Shown: positions 32,868-40,637 of the stretch, piece after piece | How positions within the stretch are numbered: position 1 is the first letter of the stretch | Layout of the letters: every line of letters begins with the position of its first letter | Assembly: GCA_910578175.1 (NCBI GenBank) | Contig: CAJTPF010000001.1 | Coordinates: 211,849 to 255,537 of the forward strand | Direction: 5' to 3' | Source: an uncultured Lachnospiraceae bacterium | Lineage (GTDB): Bacteria; Bacillota; Clostridia; Lachnospirales; Lachnospiraceae | DNA length: 43,689 nucleotides | Translations under genes and position numbers: made by a program | Notes under the pieces: generated by a model | Database searches by the model: none | What the model saw: the letters and a program-made list of their open reading frames with translations, nothing else | What the model was told of the DNA's origin: nothing

Positions 32868-33953
32868 TCAGGAATCCTGAGGTTTTATAACGATTGAAAG
32901 AATAAATGCTGCAACAGAAATTCCCAGCAACGTAAATCCTGTGATTATAAAAGGTTTCAGGCAGCCGGAGAGAATTTCTCGGATGATGTCGCCTGCAAAA
33001 GCATAGGAACCGTTTATTTCATTAATGATATTATCAATGATACTTCCGAATATGGCCGAACAATATCCGGTGATCAGCGTGGGAACGGCAGCGAACAGGG
33101 CGGTAACGCCCAGATGATTCAATGGTTTATTTCTGTAAATTCCGCCATAGAACATAAATTGTACGGCAAAGAAAAATATCACACATAAGCTGAGAAACAC
33201 TATCAGTAAAGTGATGTTGCTGCTGATCAGTTTCATCATTTTGTTGTAGGAACGGTAAGCCGGGTGATCATGGACTTTATCGGATACTTCGGTTAATATT
33301 TCTTCAGCTTTATCAATGATCTTATCCGTCAGTTCATCCAGGCGGGGATAGAGTTTTGCTTCTATGGCTGTATTCAGCGTGTTTCGCAGCTCGTTGGTAT
33401 CGATACCGGATAAATCGATTTCTTTATCCGGGTCAGCCTGGGGATATCTGTCGGTTATGGCGGCTTTTATTTCGGAATCGATGTCAATATCATAGTTTTG
33501 TGAGAATGCCTGAACGATGGGATTTCCGGTTATGGTGGTTTCACTGATCTTACCATTTGAAGATTCCAGATTCTGGATAAACTCATCTACAAGAATACCG
33601 GAAGTATTATTGCAGAATTCTACCGTATCACCCTTGATGGAAGACAGGTCGATTTCATTTTCCGAGAGCAGTGCGGTTCCGGCGGTATTGATTATTGTGG
33701 ATATGTAGTCATCTTCCATCAATTCCTGAAATGTTTCCGAAGTGAAACCATATTGATTCAGAATGGCGTCGGAATTGTTTATTATTGCTTCCGTGACGGA
33801 GGAGGATACGGCAGGGTTACCGGCGATATTTATTGCGCCGTTATTATCAAATATTCCGATTCTCAGAGATATGACGAAAGCATTGGATAATAAGAAGATA
33901 AACAGGAAACAGGAACATATAAATCCCGGAAGTGAATGTTTCATATTTTTCAT
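32868..33953 (-). CDS. Multipass membrane protein with large extracytoplasmic domain, function unknown
   Basis: The 361-residue protein has one N-terminal hydrophobic helix (about 10-30), a large mostly helical hydrophilic region (about 35-245) that would lie outside the membrane, and three further membrane helices (about 247-272, 285-305, 330-356). The external part is rich in Asn, Ile, Asp and Ser. There are no recognised catalytic motifs. It is transcribed alone on the minus strand. The layout resembles membrane-tethered sensory or envelope-stabilising proteins, but no family is recognised. Confidence 0.8.
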   Translation of the reverse strand: MKNMKHSLPGFICSCFLFIFLLSNAFVISLRIGIFDNNGAINIAGNPAVSSSVTEAIINNSDAILNQYGFTSETFQELMEDDYISTIINTAGTALLSENEIDLSSIKGDTVEFCNNTSGILVDEFIQNLESSNGKISETTITGNPIVQAFSQNYDIDIDSEIKAAITDRYPQADPDKEIDLSGIDTNELRNTLNTAIEAKLYPRLDELTDKIIDKAEEILTEVSDKVHDHPAYRSYNKMMKLISSNITLLIVFLSLCVIFFFAVQFMFYGGIYRNKPLNHLGVTALFAAVPTLITGYCSAIFGSIIDNIINEINGSYAFAGDIIREILSGCLKPFIITGFTLLGISVAAFILSIVIKPQDS

Positions 33954-34053
33954 GATTGAATTCCTTTCTTAAATATTACGGATAGTATTTTATATGTAGA
34001 TTATAAACGATATCCTAAAAAATGTAAAATGCAGAAACCTGGGCATGGACGGG

Positions 34054-34082
34054 TTGATTCTGGCAAAAAATTAATGTATACT
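34054..34082 (+). promoter_or_regulatory. Promoter of the zinc-ribbon/HTH gene
   Basis: TTGATT (34054-34059), exactly 17 bases and TATACT (34077-34082). The expected transcription start falls at or beside the A of the ATG at 34088, so the mRNA is either leaderless or starts translation further in. Confidence 0.7.
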
Positions 34083-34087
34083 ATTGT

Positions 34088-34618
34088 ATGGTTATTTTAA
34101 AAGGATATGACGGAAAGTCTTTGGAGAGAGACTATAAAAACTACTACTATTGTTTAGTTCAGAGGTTTACGGATATGGGTATTAAAAAAGATAATATAAA
34201 ATTGATTGAAACGGGACGCTGTGAAAAGTGCGGCGGAGTACTGAAAGATCCCGGACTTGGCATATACGTATGTTCCCGCTGTGGCCATGAAACAATGTCG
34301 GAATTCGGTAAAATCAAGAAATTTATTGAAGAAAACGGAGCATCAACGGCAATGCAGATCTCTCAGGGAACCGGAATTTCAGTAAACCGGATAGAAAAAT
34401 ATCTGAGAGAAGGAAGAATAGAGGTTCCGGAGGGCTCTGATTTTTATATCCCGTGTTTAAAGTGCGGGGCCGACATCAGATATGGAAAGTATTGTCCGGC
34501 CTGCGCGGCACAATTGACCAAACAGCTTCAAAGTATTTTAAGGCCTTCGGAAATCGGTGAAGTGCCAAAGAAGACGGAAGGGAAAATGCGATACATAGCC
34601 CAGAAGGGAAAAAATTAG
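34088..34618 (+). CDS. Zinc-ribbon/HTH/zinc-ribbon protein resembling TIGR03826 (YvyF) flagellar-operon proteins
   Basis: The 176-residue protein has an N-terminal zinc ribbon (CEKCGG then CSRCGHE), a small helix-turn-helix-like domain (AMQISQGTGISVNRIEKYLREGRIEVP) and a second ribbon (CLKCGA then CPAC). That order is like the YvyF/TIGR03826 family, whose members bind nucleic acid or protein; no flagellar genes are nearby. The start is uncertain. ATG 34088 has no ribosome binding site and lies at the predicted transcription start, whereas ATG 34175, with AGAGG nine bases upstream, would begin just before the first ribbon. Confidence 0.78.
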   Translation: MVILKGYDGKSLERDYKNYYYCLVQRFTDMGIKKDNIKLIETGRCEKCGGVLKDPGLGIYVCSRCGHETMSEFGKIKKFIEENGASTAMQISQGTGISVNRIEKYLREGRIEVPEGSDFYIPCLKCGADIRYGKYCPACAAQLTKQLQSILRPSEIGEVPKKTEGKMRYIAQKGKN

Positions 34619-34698
34619 TTCTATTTTCCGAACCAAAGTGAGATGAATACTGTGAGAAAGGATAATGCAGGCGGCAGTCTGGTAAGCCTGCGGTATAC

Positions 34699-35781
34699 AT
34701 GGGTATAAGAATGATAAAAAATGATGGTATGGATACCATGAAGAATCATCGGTTCTATCTGGTAGCGATGACACTGATAGCCGTTATAATGACGATTGCA
34801 AATGTGGTGATCTTTTCGTTATTTATATTTGACAGGGGAAGATATCAGGAAGTATCCGGAGACAGTTCCGGTGTTTTATCTGATTCGGAACAGAAAAAGG
34901 ATGAAGATGACGATCATGTGAAAGATTCTGACGAAAGGACCGCCGATGAATTGAAACGTGAGATAAAAAAATCTATGGAAGCTGGTAAAGGTACGATCAG
35001 TCTTCTTCGTGATCTGTTTCCGGAGAATGTGGTAGTATATCAGTCGAACAAATATTTATTTCTTCCGATTTATGACGAACTGGCAAAGAATGATATTCAA
35101 CAGGAAAATATAAAGGTTTTACCGGACGGCGAGATTCAATATCAGGAAAACGGAAAAACGGTATCCGAAAAAGGTATTGATGTTTCCAGATATCAGGGAG
35201 AAATAGACTGGGAAAAGGTTGCGGCAGACGGTGTTAAATTTGCTTTTCTCCGGGTAGGATTCCGGGGATATGGCACGGGAGCCATTGTGCTGGATGAAAA
35301 CTTTGAAGCCAATATAAAAGGAGCTACTGATGCAGGTATTAAAGTTGGAGTCTATTTCTTTTCCCAGGCGGTCAACACAAAAGAAGCTGTAGAGGAAGCG
35401 GAGTTTGTACTGGAGCATATCAAAGGATATGAGCTGGATTATCCTGTCGTGTTTGATACGGAAGATATCGTGAATGAAGACAGCAGAACAGAAGGTCTGA
35501 CACCGGAGGAATTAACGGATATTACCGTAGCATTCTGCGAAGCCGTTGAAAAGGCCGGCCATACACCTATGATATATGCAAATCTAAGATGGTTTACCAT
35601 GTCTCTGGATATGACAAAACTGGAAAAATATGATAAGTGGTATGCATATTATGATTCGCAAATGTATTTTCCGTATAAAATCAGGATCTGGCAGTATTCG
35701 GAATCCGGTCAGGTGGATGGCATTAATGGAAATGTTGATTTGAATATCAGTATTCATGGAGGTAAAGATGAGAGCGAGTAG
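34699..35781 (+). CDS. Membrane-tethered GH25 muramidase (lysozyme-like)
   Basis: The 360-residue protein has a short cytoplasmic N-terminus, a transmembrane helix (about 20-46), an acidic linker (about 50-100), a small intermediate region, and a C-terminal GH25 domain (about 155-355). The catalytic motifs are GIDVSRYQGEIDW (first Asp) and VVFDTEDI (the DxE pair), with the terminal IWQYSESGQVDGINGNVDLN typical of GH25. It would cut the peptidoglycan glycan strand outside the membrane, in remodelling rather than phage lysis, because no holin or phage genes are nearby. The start is uncertain; ATGs at 34711 and 34738 are alternatives. It overlaps the NUDIX gene by 14 bases. Confidence 0.88.
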   Translation: MGIRMIKNDGMDTMKNHRFYLVAMTLIAVIMTIANVVIFSLFIFDRGRYQEVSGDSSGVLSDSEQKKDEDDDHVKDSDERTADELKREIKKSMEAGKGTISLLRDLFPENVVVYQSNKYLFLPIYDELAKNDIQQENIKVLPDGEIQYQENGKTVSEKGIDVSRYQGEIDWEKVAADGVKFAFLRVGFRGYGTGAIVLDENFEANIKGATDAGIKVGVYFFSQAVNTKEAVEEAEFVLEHIKGYELDYPVVFDTEDIVNEDSRTEGLTPEELTDITVAFCEAVEKAGHTPMIYANLRWFTMSLDMTKLEKYDKWYAYYDSQMYFPYKIRIWQYSESGQVDGINGNVDLNISIHGGKDESE

Positions 35782-36229
35782 GATAATCAGAAGAGACAGA
35801 AGCCAGGCAATGGTCATAAGAGGAAATAAAATTTTACTGGTAAAACATCACATGTCCGGAAGAAAATTTTTTTGTCTGCCGGGAGGAGGAATCGAGGAAG
35901 GTGAAACGCCGGAGGAGGCTGCTGTACGGGAACTGAAGGAGGAAAGCGGGGTAGAAGGCAGAATTATCCGCAAACTGTCCATACAATTTAAACCGGATAA
36001 CCGGGGAGAGGTTCATACGTTCCTGATCCGGATTCCTGAGGATGCAGTTCCGTCCAAAGGATCGGACCCGGAATTATCACAGGAAGAGCAGACGATCATA
36101 TCTGTAGAATGGCTTTCTTTAGAAGAGATAGGCGCTGTGGATCAGGCATATCTATGGGCGGCCGGGCTGAACCGGGTTGATTACTTTCATAAATATTTAT
36201 TAAATATGGAAAATAAATTATATAAATAA
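35768..36229 (+). CDS. NUDIX hydrolase
   Basis: The 153-residue protein carries a complete Nudix box, GGGIEEGETPEEAAVREL followed by KEESGV, so it should hydrolyse nucleoside diphosphate-linked substrates with Mg2+. The start at 35768 is chosen because GGAGG (35758-35762), inside the GH25 gene, lies five bases upstream. It overlaps the GH25 gene, so the two are translationally coupled. The exact substrate is not predictable. Confidence 0.9.
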   Translation: MRASRIIRRDRSQAMVIRGNKILLVKHHMSGRKFFCLPGGGIEEGETPEEAAVRELKEESGVEGRIIRKLSIQFKPDNRGEVHTFLIRIPEDAVPSKGSDPELSQEEQTIISVEWLSLEEIGAVDQAYLWAAGLNRVDYFHKYLLNMENKLYK

Positions 36230-36373
36230 TTGATGAAAATGATTATTTTTTAAAAAGTCCTAGACTATTTTGACGATTTGTGAGAAAATAAACGCATAGT
36301 GCGATTTAATAAATAAAGTTTGTATAAAAGAAATTGCACAATTGAGAATCATATACTTGAAAGGAGTCTTACG

Positions 36374-37081
36374 ATGATTTATTCACAAGAAATTCAGAAC
36401 ATGTGCCCGGTTGCTCAGGGTGTTAATCATGGATGTGCGCCTATTCCTGAAGAGGCGAAATGGGTAAAAGCAAAAGAAATTAAAGATATTTCAGGTTTTA
36501 CACACGGTGTTGGCTGGTGTGCTCCACAGCAGGGTGCCTGCAAATTAACTTTAAATGTTAAGGAAGGCGTGATTCAGGAGGCATTGGTGGAAACCATCGG
36601 ATGTTCCGGCATGACACATTCCGCAGCAATGGCTGCCGAGATTTTACCGGGAAGAACGATTCTGGAAGCTTTAAATACTGACCTTGTCTGTGATGCCATC
36701 AACACAGCTATGAGAGAGTTATTCTTACAGATTGTTTACGGACGTTCCCAGTCGGCATTCTCAGAAGAAGGACTTGCGATCGGCGCCGGTCTGGAAGATT
36801 TGGGTAAAGGACTTCGTTCACAGGTTGGTACCATGTACGGTACGCTTGCAAAAGGGCCACGTTATCTGGAAATGGCAGAAGGATATGTTACCGCTATCGC
36901 TCTTGATGAAGATGACCTGATCATCGGATATAAATTTGTCAGCCTCGGAAAGATGACGGATTTTATTAAAAAAGGCGATGATCCGAACACTGCTTATGAA
37001 AAAGCATGCGGACAGTATGGAAGAGTTGATGATGCGGTTAAGTTAATTGATCCTAGAACAGATAAAGAAATTGCGAAATAA
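36374..37081 (+). CDS. NifU-like iron-sulfur cluster assembly scaffold-type protein
   Basis: The 235-residue protein starts at 36374, with AAGGAG eight bases upstream. The conserved cysteines in GWCAPQQGACK and ETIGCSGMTHSAAM match the spacing seen in NifU/IscU-like scaffold proteins, but the rest, including the C-terminal EMAEGYVTAIALDEDDL, belongs to the branch paired with GGGtGRT proteins. It probably holds an Fe-S cluster or metal. It is 17 bases upstream of the GGGtGRT gene, and the two form an operon. The physiological target is unknown. Confidence 0.85.
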   Translation: MIYSQEIQNMCPVAQGVNHGCAPIPEEAKWVKAKEIKDISGFTHGVGWCAPQQGACKLTLNVKEGVIQEALVETIGCSGMTHSAAMAAEILPGRTILEALNTDLVCDAINTAMRELFLQIVYGRSQSAFSEEGLAIGAGLEDLGKGLRSQVGTMYGTLAKGPRYLEMAEGYVTAIALDEDDLIIGYKFVSLGKMTDFIKKGDDPNTAYEKACGQYGRVDDAVKLIDPRTDKEIAK

Positions 37082-37098
37082 TAGAGGAGGTAACGATA

Positions 37099-38109
37099 AT
37101 GGCTTTATTTGAATCATATGAAAGAAGAATTGATAAAATCAATAGCGTATTAAACAGCTACGGTATCTCTTCGATCGAAGAAGCTGAAAAGATTACAAAG
37201 GATGCAGGATTAGACGTATATAACCAGATTAAAGGGATCCAGCCGATCTGTTTTGAAAATGCATGCTGGGCATACATAGTTGGTGCGGCCATCGCTATTA
37301 AGAAAGGTTGCAGAAGAGCGGCAGATGCAGCGGCAGCCATCGGTGAAGGACTTCAGTCATTCTGTATTCCGGGTTCTGTTGCAGATACCCGTAAAGTTGG
37401 TCTGGGACACGGTAATTTAGGAAAGATGTTACTGGAAGAAGAAACCGAGTGTTTCTGTTTTCTTGCAGGACATGAATCATTTGCAGCAGCAGAAGGTGCT
37501 ATTGGTATTGCGGAGAAGGCAAATAAGGTTCGTAAAAAGCCGCTTCGTGTTATCTTAAACGGTCTTGGAAAGGATGCTGCCCAGATCATTTCAAGAATCA
37601 ACGGATTTACATTTGTTGAAACAGAGTATGATCCGTATACCAATACGGTAAAAGAAGTATTCAGAAAATCTTACTCCACAGGTTTAAGAGCAAAGGTTAA
37701 CTGTTACGGTGCAAACGATGTCTGCGAAGGCGTTGCGATCATGCATAAGGAAGGCGTTGACGTATCCATTACCGGTAATTCAACCAATCCTACAAGATTC
37801 CAGCATCCGGTTGCAGGTACTTACAAAAAGGAATGTATCGAACAGGGTAAGAAGTATTTCTCTGTGGCATCCGGCGGTGGTACAGGCAGAACCCTTCATC
37901 CGGATAACATGGCAGCAGGTCCAGCTTCTTACGGTATGACGGATACTTTGGGACGTATGCATTCCGATGCACAGTTTGCTGGTTCTTCTTCCGTTCCGGC
38001 CCATGTGGAAATGATGGGACTGATCGGTGCAGGAAATAACCCGATGGTAGGTATGACGGTTGCGGTTGCAGTTGCTGTACAGGAAGCAGCTGATGCTGGC
38101 AAGTTCTAA
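37099..38109 (+). CDS. GGGtGRT protein (partner of the NifU-like protein)
   Basis: The 336-residue protein contains the family-defining ASGGGTGRTLHPDNMA near residue 255 and belongs to the GGGtGRT family (Pfam PF14057), named after the motif; its biochemistry is poorly known. Other conserved parts are GFTFVETEYDPYTN and GNSTNPTRFQHPVAGTYK. It has GAGGAGG before the ATG and is co-transcribed with the NifU-like gene. It is expected to be soluble, with no membrane segment. A function in metal-cluster or redox metabolism is inferred only from its partner. Confidence 0.9.
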   Translation: MALFESYERRIDKINSVLNSYGISSIEEAEKITKDAGLDVYNQIKGIQPICFENACWAYIVGAAIAIKKGCRRAADAAAAIGEGLQSFCIPGSVADTRKVGLGHGNLGKMLLEEETECFCFLAGHESFAAAEGAIGIAEKANKVRKKPLRVILNGLGKDAAQIISRINGFTFVETEYDPYTNTVKEVFRKSYSTGLRAKVNCYGANDVCEGVAIMHKEGVDVSITGNSTNPTRFQHPVAGTYKKECIEQGKKYFSVASGGGTGRTLHPDNMAAGPASYGMTDTLGRMHSDAQFAGSSSVPAHVEMMGLIGAGNNPMVGMTVAVAVAVQEAADAGKF

Positions 38110-38136
38110 TATAATTGTATAAAACCTTGATTTTTC

Positions 38137-38177
38137 AGAGTCAGTTTGGCCGCAATTTGGTCAGATTGGCTCTTTTT
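38137..38177 (+). terminator. Intrinsic terminator after the GGGtGRT gene
   Basis: A 15-pair stem with four wobbles (AGAGTCAGTTTGGCC with GGTCAGATTGGCTCT) and a seven-base loop is followed by TTTTTG. Confidence 0.75.
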
Positions 38178-38386
38178 GTATAAAGATAGTAAATGAAACG
38201 TTTTTTAAAGACTTGAATAATGAGTTTTTATGAGGTATACTAATATCAAATATTTATATAAAATATTATTTAATTACAATAAAGAAAAGCAATTAATGGA
38301 AATTAAGATTATATCACTTTCTAAAATACTAATGAAAATAATTGATTTTTTATTAAATAGAAAGTGGGTGAAGAGAGGTGTTAGAG
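38178..38386. other. A/T-rich leader of the ATPase/TOPRIM cassette
   Basis: About 20% G+C by eye. It holds the cassette promoter (38213-38241) and a leader of roughly 140 bases. A 38-codon frame from ATG 38296 overlaps the ATPase start, but it has only a weak ribosome binding site and no family resemblance. Confidence 0.6.
38213..38241 (+). promoter_or_regulatory. Promoter of the ATPase/TOPRIM cassette
   Basis: TTGAAT (38213-38218), exactly 17 bases and TATACT (38236-38241), giving a start near 38248. Confidence 0.7.
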
Positions 38387-39502
38387 GTGAAATTAGATTG
38401 GATAGAGTTTGAAAATTTAAGAACAGAATTAAAAATTAAAAAGGTACTTTTTAATAAAGATATTACCTTGTTGGTTGGGTTATCAGGTGTTGGGAAAACA
38501 CAAATTTTGAGTGCAATTGAATATTCTTTGAAATTAGCTGTCAATAAGAATTTGCGTTTGGAGCCATATGCTGCTAGTTTAGGTTTTCATGTTGATGATA
38601 AAGAATATGTTTGGTCTTATAGGATTGAACAGGATTTAAATGAAGATTTTATAGAGTCTAAGGAAATGAAATATGTTTTTACATATGAAGAATTATTTGA
38701 GGTAGGAACAAGCATTATGAAAAGAGAATTAGATAATGTACAGGTAATCGGATATGACAAAGTTCCCACACCTAAAAAAGATGAAAGTTTATTGGTACAA
38801 TATTCTGAGGAGAAATTTATTAAACCTATAATTACTGAATTATTGAAATTATATCCGATTGAAATGGATATGGACGTACGAGGTGCAATAGATAGAGAAA
38901 GCTTTAATATGTTTAAGGCAAAAATAAAGGAAAACATTAAAAAAAATGACAAGCTTGGTTTTGAAAAGTTTAGTCACCTTCCTGTTTTATTAAAAATATA
39001 CATTACAAAAAAGTATTATCCAGAAAAGTTCGTTCAGATATTTTCAGCTGTAAAAGAATTATTTTTAGAGATAAATGATATTGATATAGTAGAAGATACA
39101 GCAAGAGATTTTTTAATGGTTGCAATTGATGTATACGGAAAAAAGTTAATGCAGCATGAAATATCAAATGGAATGTTGAAAACGATTTATTATATTGTTG
39201 AGTTAATTACAATGTCAGAAAATTCTTTGGTTTTGATAGATGAGTTTGAAAATGGTTTGGGTGTAAATTGTATTGATGTTTTAGCTGAGTTACTTCTTAG
39301 TGAAAGAAATGACTTACAATTTATAATAACTAGTCATCATCCAAAGATAATCAATCAAATTTCAAACAAAAAATGGAAAATTATAGAAAGAGATATTGCA
39401 ACAGTCAACAATATTAGTGCAGAGGAGTATGGAATAACTCATAGTCAACATGATGCTTATTTTAATCTTATTAACAGATGGGAATATGAAGGGAAGATAT
39501 AA
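38387..39502 (+). CDS. AAA (OLD/AbiLi/RloA-type) ATPase of a putative antiphage cassette
   Basis: The 371-residue protein is an ABC/SMC-like AAA ATPase of the type found in defence pairs. Walker A is GLSGVGKT (31-38), a signature-like ISNGMLK is at about 259-265, Walker B is LVLIDEFENGLG (281-292) and the H-loop is ITSHHPKII (314-322). The middle (about 100-240) is a variable helical insertion. The GTG at 38387 has AGAGAGG eight bases upstream; a GTG at 38378 is the alternative. Its G+C (18-27% in the lines I counted) is far below the roughly 45% of its neighbours, indicating recent transfer. It is followed by a TOPRIM-like gene with no gap. I do not know the exact family. Confidence 0.85.
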   Translation: MKLDWIEFENLRTELKIKKVLFNKDITLLVGLSGVGKTQILSAIEYSLKLAVNKNLRLEPYAASLGFHVDDKEYVWSYRIEQDLNEDFIESKEMKYVFTYEELFEVGTSIMKRELDNVQVIGYDKVPTPKKDESLLVQYSEEKFIKPIITELLKLYPIEMDMDVRGAIDRESFNMFKAKIKENIKKNDKLGFEKFSHLPVLLKIYITKKYYPEKFVQIFSAVKELFLEINDIDIVEDTARDFLMVAIDVYGKKLMQHEISNGMLKTIYYIVELITMSENSLVLIDEFENGLGVNCIDVLAELLLSERNDLQFIITSHHPKIINQISNKKWKIIERDIATVNNISAEEYGITHSQHDAYFNLINRWEYEGKI

Positions 39503-40204
39503 ATGAATTATTATTTTTTACTTGAAGATGAGAAATCTTTTATAAAAGTGTTGCCAAAATGGTTTGCATATATGGGATTTTCAAATGTTAGAGTGCCTGA
39601 TATTTCATTTGTTACAAATGATTGTTATGTGTTACAAAGTGGACAGGGGGTTACACAGTTAATTACTTGTGTGTTATTTCAAACGATAGATACTTTAATT
39701 CAACATTCTGGAAAGATTGATGAATTAATAGTAATACTAGATTCAGAAGAATATGACACACAGTATAGAAAAAATCAAGTTATAACTTTGATAGATAATT
39801 ATATATCAAATAAGGATTTGAATATAGATTTTTCATACAAAGTATTTGTGTGCAACCACTGTTTTGAAACATGGCTTTTAGGAATTGGTACTTTGTATCC
39901 GTATATTAGACCAAATGACGATTTTCAACAGTTTTATGATATGTATAATATTCAGTTAAATGATCCGGAGGAACTGAGGCCGCCAGAAGATGTACATGAA
40001 ACTATTGCTAATTATCATTTTCACTATCTTCACGAGATGTGTAGACATAACAAAATTCGATACAATAAAAAGAAACCTATGAATTTAGCTACAAAAGAAT
40101 ATTTTCAAGAAATTGTTGATAGGGTAAATTCAACAAATGATTTAAATTCATTTTTGGATTTTTATAGCTATTTTGTAAATTTAGCAAGTCCTAACTCACA
40201 TTAA
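39503..40204 (+). CDS. TOPRIM/RloB-like effector candidate paired with the ATPase
   Basis: The 233-residue protein begins immediately after the ATPase stop. Acidic residues at the N-terminus (FLLEDEKSF, Glu8/Glu10), IVILDSEE (Asp80, Glu82, Glu83) and CNHCFETWLLG (Glu122) follow the order of TOPRIM-type nucleases; the last segment is like the CFELWLL motif of RloB-family proteins. Such proteins pair with AAA ATPases in AbiL, RloAB and PARIS-type systems, where they act as the nuclease effector. Here that function is inference: I matched motifs by eye and the overall family is unconfirmed. No signal peptide or membrane segment. A terminator follows at 40239. Confidence 0.75.
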   Translation: MNYYFLLEDEKSFIKVLPKWFAYMGFSNVRVPDISFVTNDCYVLQSGQGVTQLITCVLFQTIDTLIQHSGKIDELIVILDSEEYDTQYRKNQVITLIDNYISNKDLNIDFSYKVFVCNHCFETWLLGIGTLYPYIRPNDDFQQFYDMYNIQLNDPEELRPPEDVHETIANYHFHYLHEMCRHNKIRYNKKKPMNLATKEYFQEIVDRVNSTNDLNSFLDFYSYFVNLASPNSH

Positions 40205-40238
40205 TATTTAAAATTTGATAGTAAAACTGATTTCATGT

Positions 40239-40278
40239 GACTTTTTGAGTTGTAATTTAGCTTAAAAAGTCCTTTTTT
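40239..40278 (+). terminator. Intrinsic terminator of the ATPase/TOPRIM cassette
   Basis: GACTTTTTGAG (40239-40249) pairs with CTTAAAAAGTC (40261-40271) with one wobble, followed by CTTTTTT. Confidence 0.85.
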
Positions 40279-40328
40279 GTCAAAATAATAAATTGATTTA
40301 AGCCGTTTCACGATTTAAATAAATGCAA

Positions 40329-40353
40329 TAAAAAAGGAACCTTTGCAGGTTCC
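40329..40353 (-). terminator. Orphan minus-strand terminator
   Basis: GGAACC and GGTTCC pair around TTTGCA. On the minus strand the stem is followed by TTTTTT. No minus-strand gene lies upstream of it within the window, so it belongs to an unseen small RNA or is a remnant of the site before cassette insertion. Confidence 0.7.
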
Positions 40354-40637
40354 CCAAGAAGAAAGTTTATGAAAAAAAGAAAATTGAATTGCTTACATGT
40401 ATATGATACTTTTTAATTGTGCAGAATCTATGTCCATGAAGTTAAAAAAACGTGATTATTTTGTAATAAAAATCCAAAAAACATAAATAATATCGTTACA
40501 TCTAAATAAACTTTTCATAAATTGTAAAATATAGTATGGAAAAAATTATTTTTTTATTGTATTATGGTGCATATTAAGTATAGAAGAAAGGAATGTACAA
40601 GGAAGAGCATATTATTTGCGTACATGGGAATAAATAA

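Larger units (their letters stand above)
40205..40637. other. A/T-rich intergenic region between the cassette and xth
   Basis: The 433 bases contain the cassette terminator (40239-40278) and a minus-strand terminator (40329-40353). I see no gene with a ribosome binding site and a family match. A minus-strand frame of 14 codons ends near 40395 but is too short to support. The xth ribosome binding site GGGA lies near 40626. Confidence 0.65.

Noticed and set aside
34699..35781. Phage endolysin interpretation of the GH25 protein
   Set aside because: There is an N-terminal membrane anchor and no holin, tail or other phage gene nearby, so a host wall-remodelling enzyme is more likely.
38230..38412. 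60-codon frame before the ATPase gene
   Set aside because: Its ATG lies upstream of the predicted transcription start, so the full frame would not be translated from this promoter; only its 38-codon internal part is kept as a low-interest remark.
38178..40330. Flanking direct repeats or att site around the A/T-rich cassette
   Set aside because: Both edges have T-rich terminator tails, but no repeat longer than a few T-rich bases could be matched; no integrase or tRNA target is adjacent.
40381..40440. Minus-strand 14-codon frame near the orphan terminator
   Set aside because: No ribosome binding site and far too short to support as a gene.
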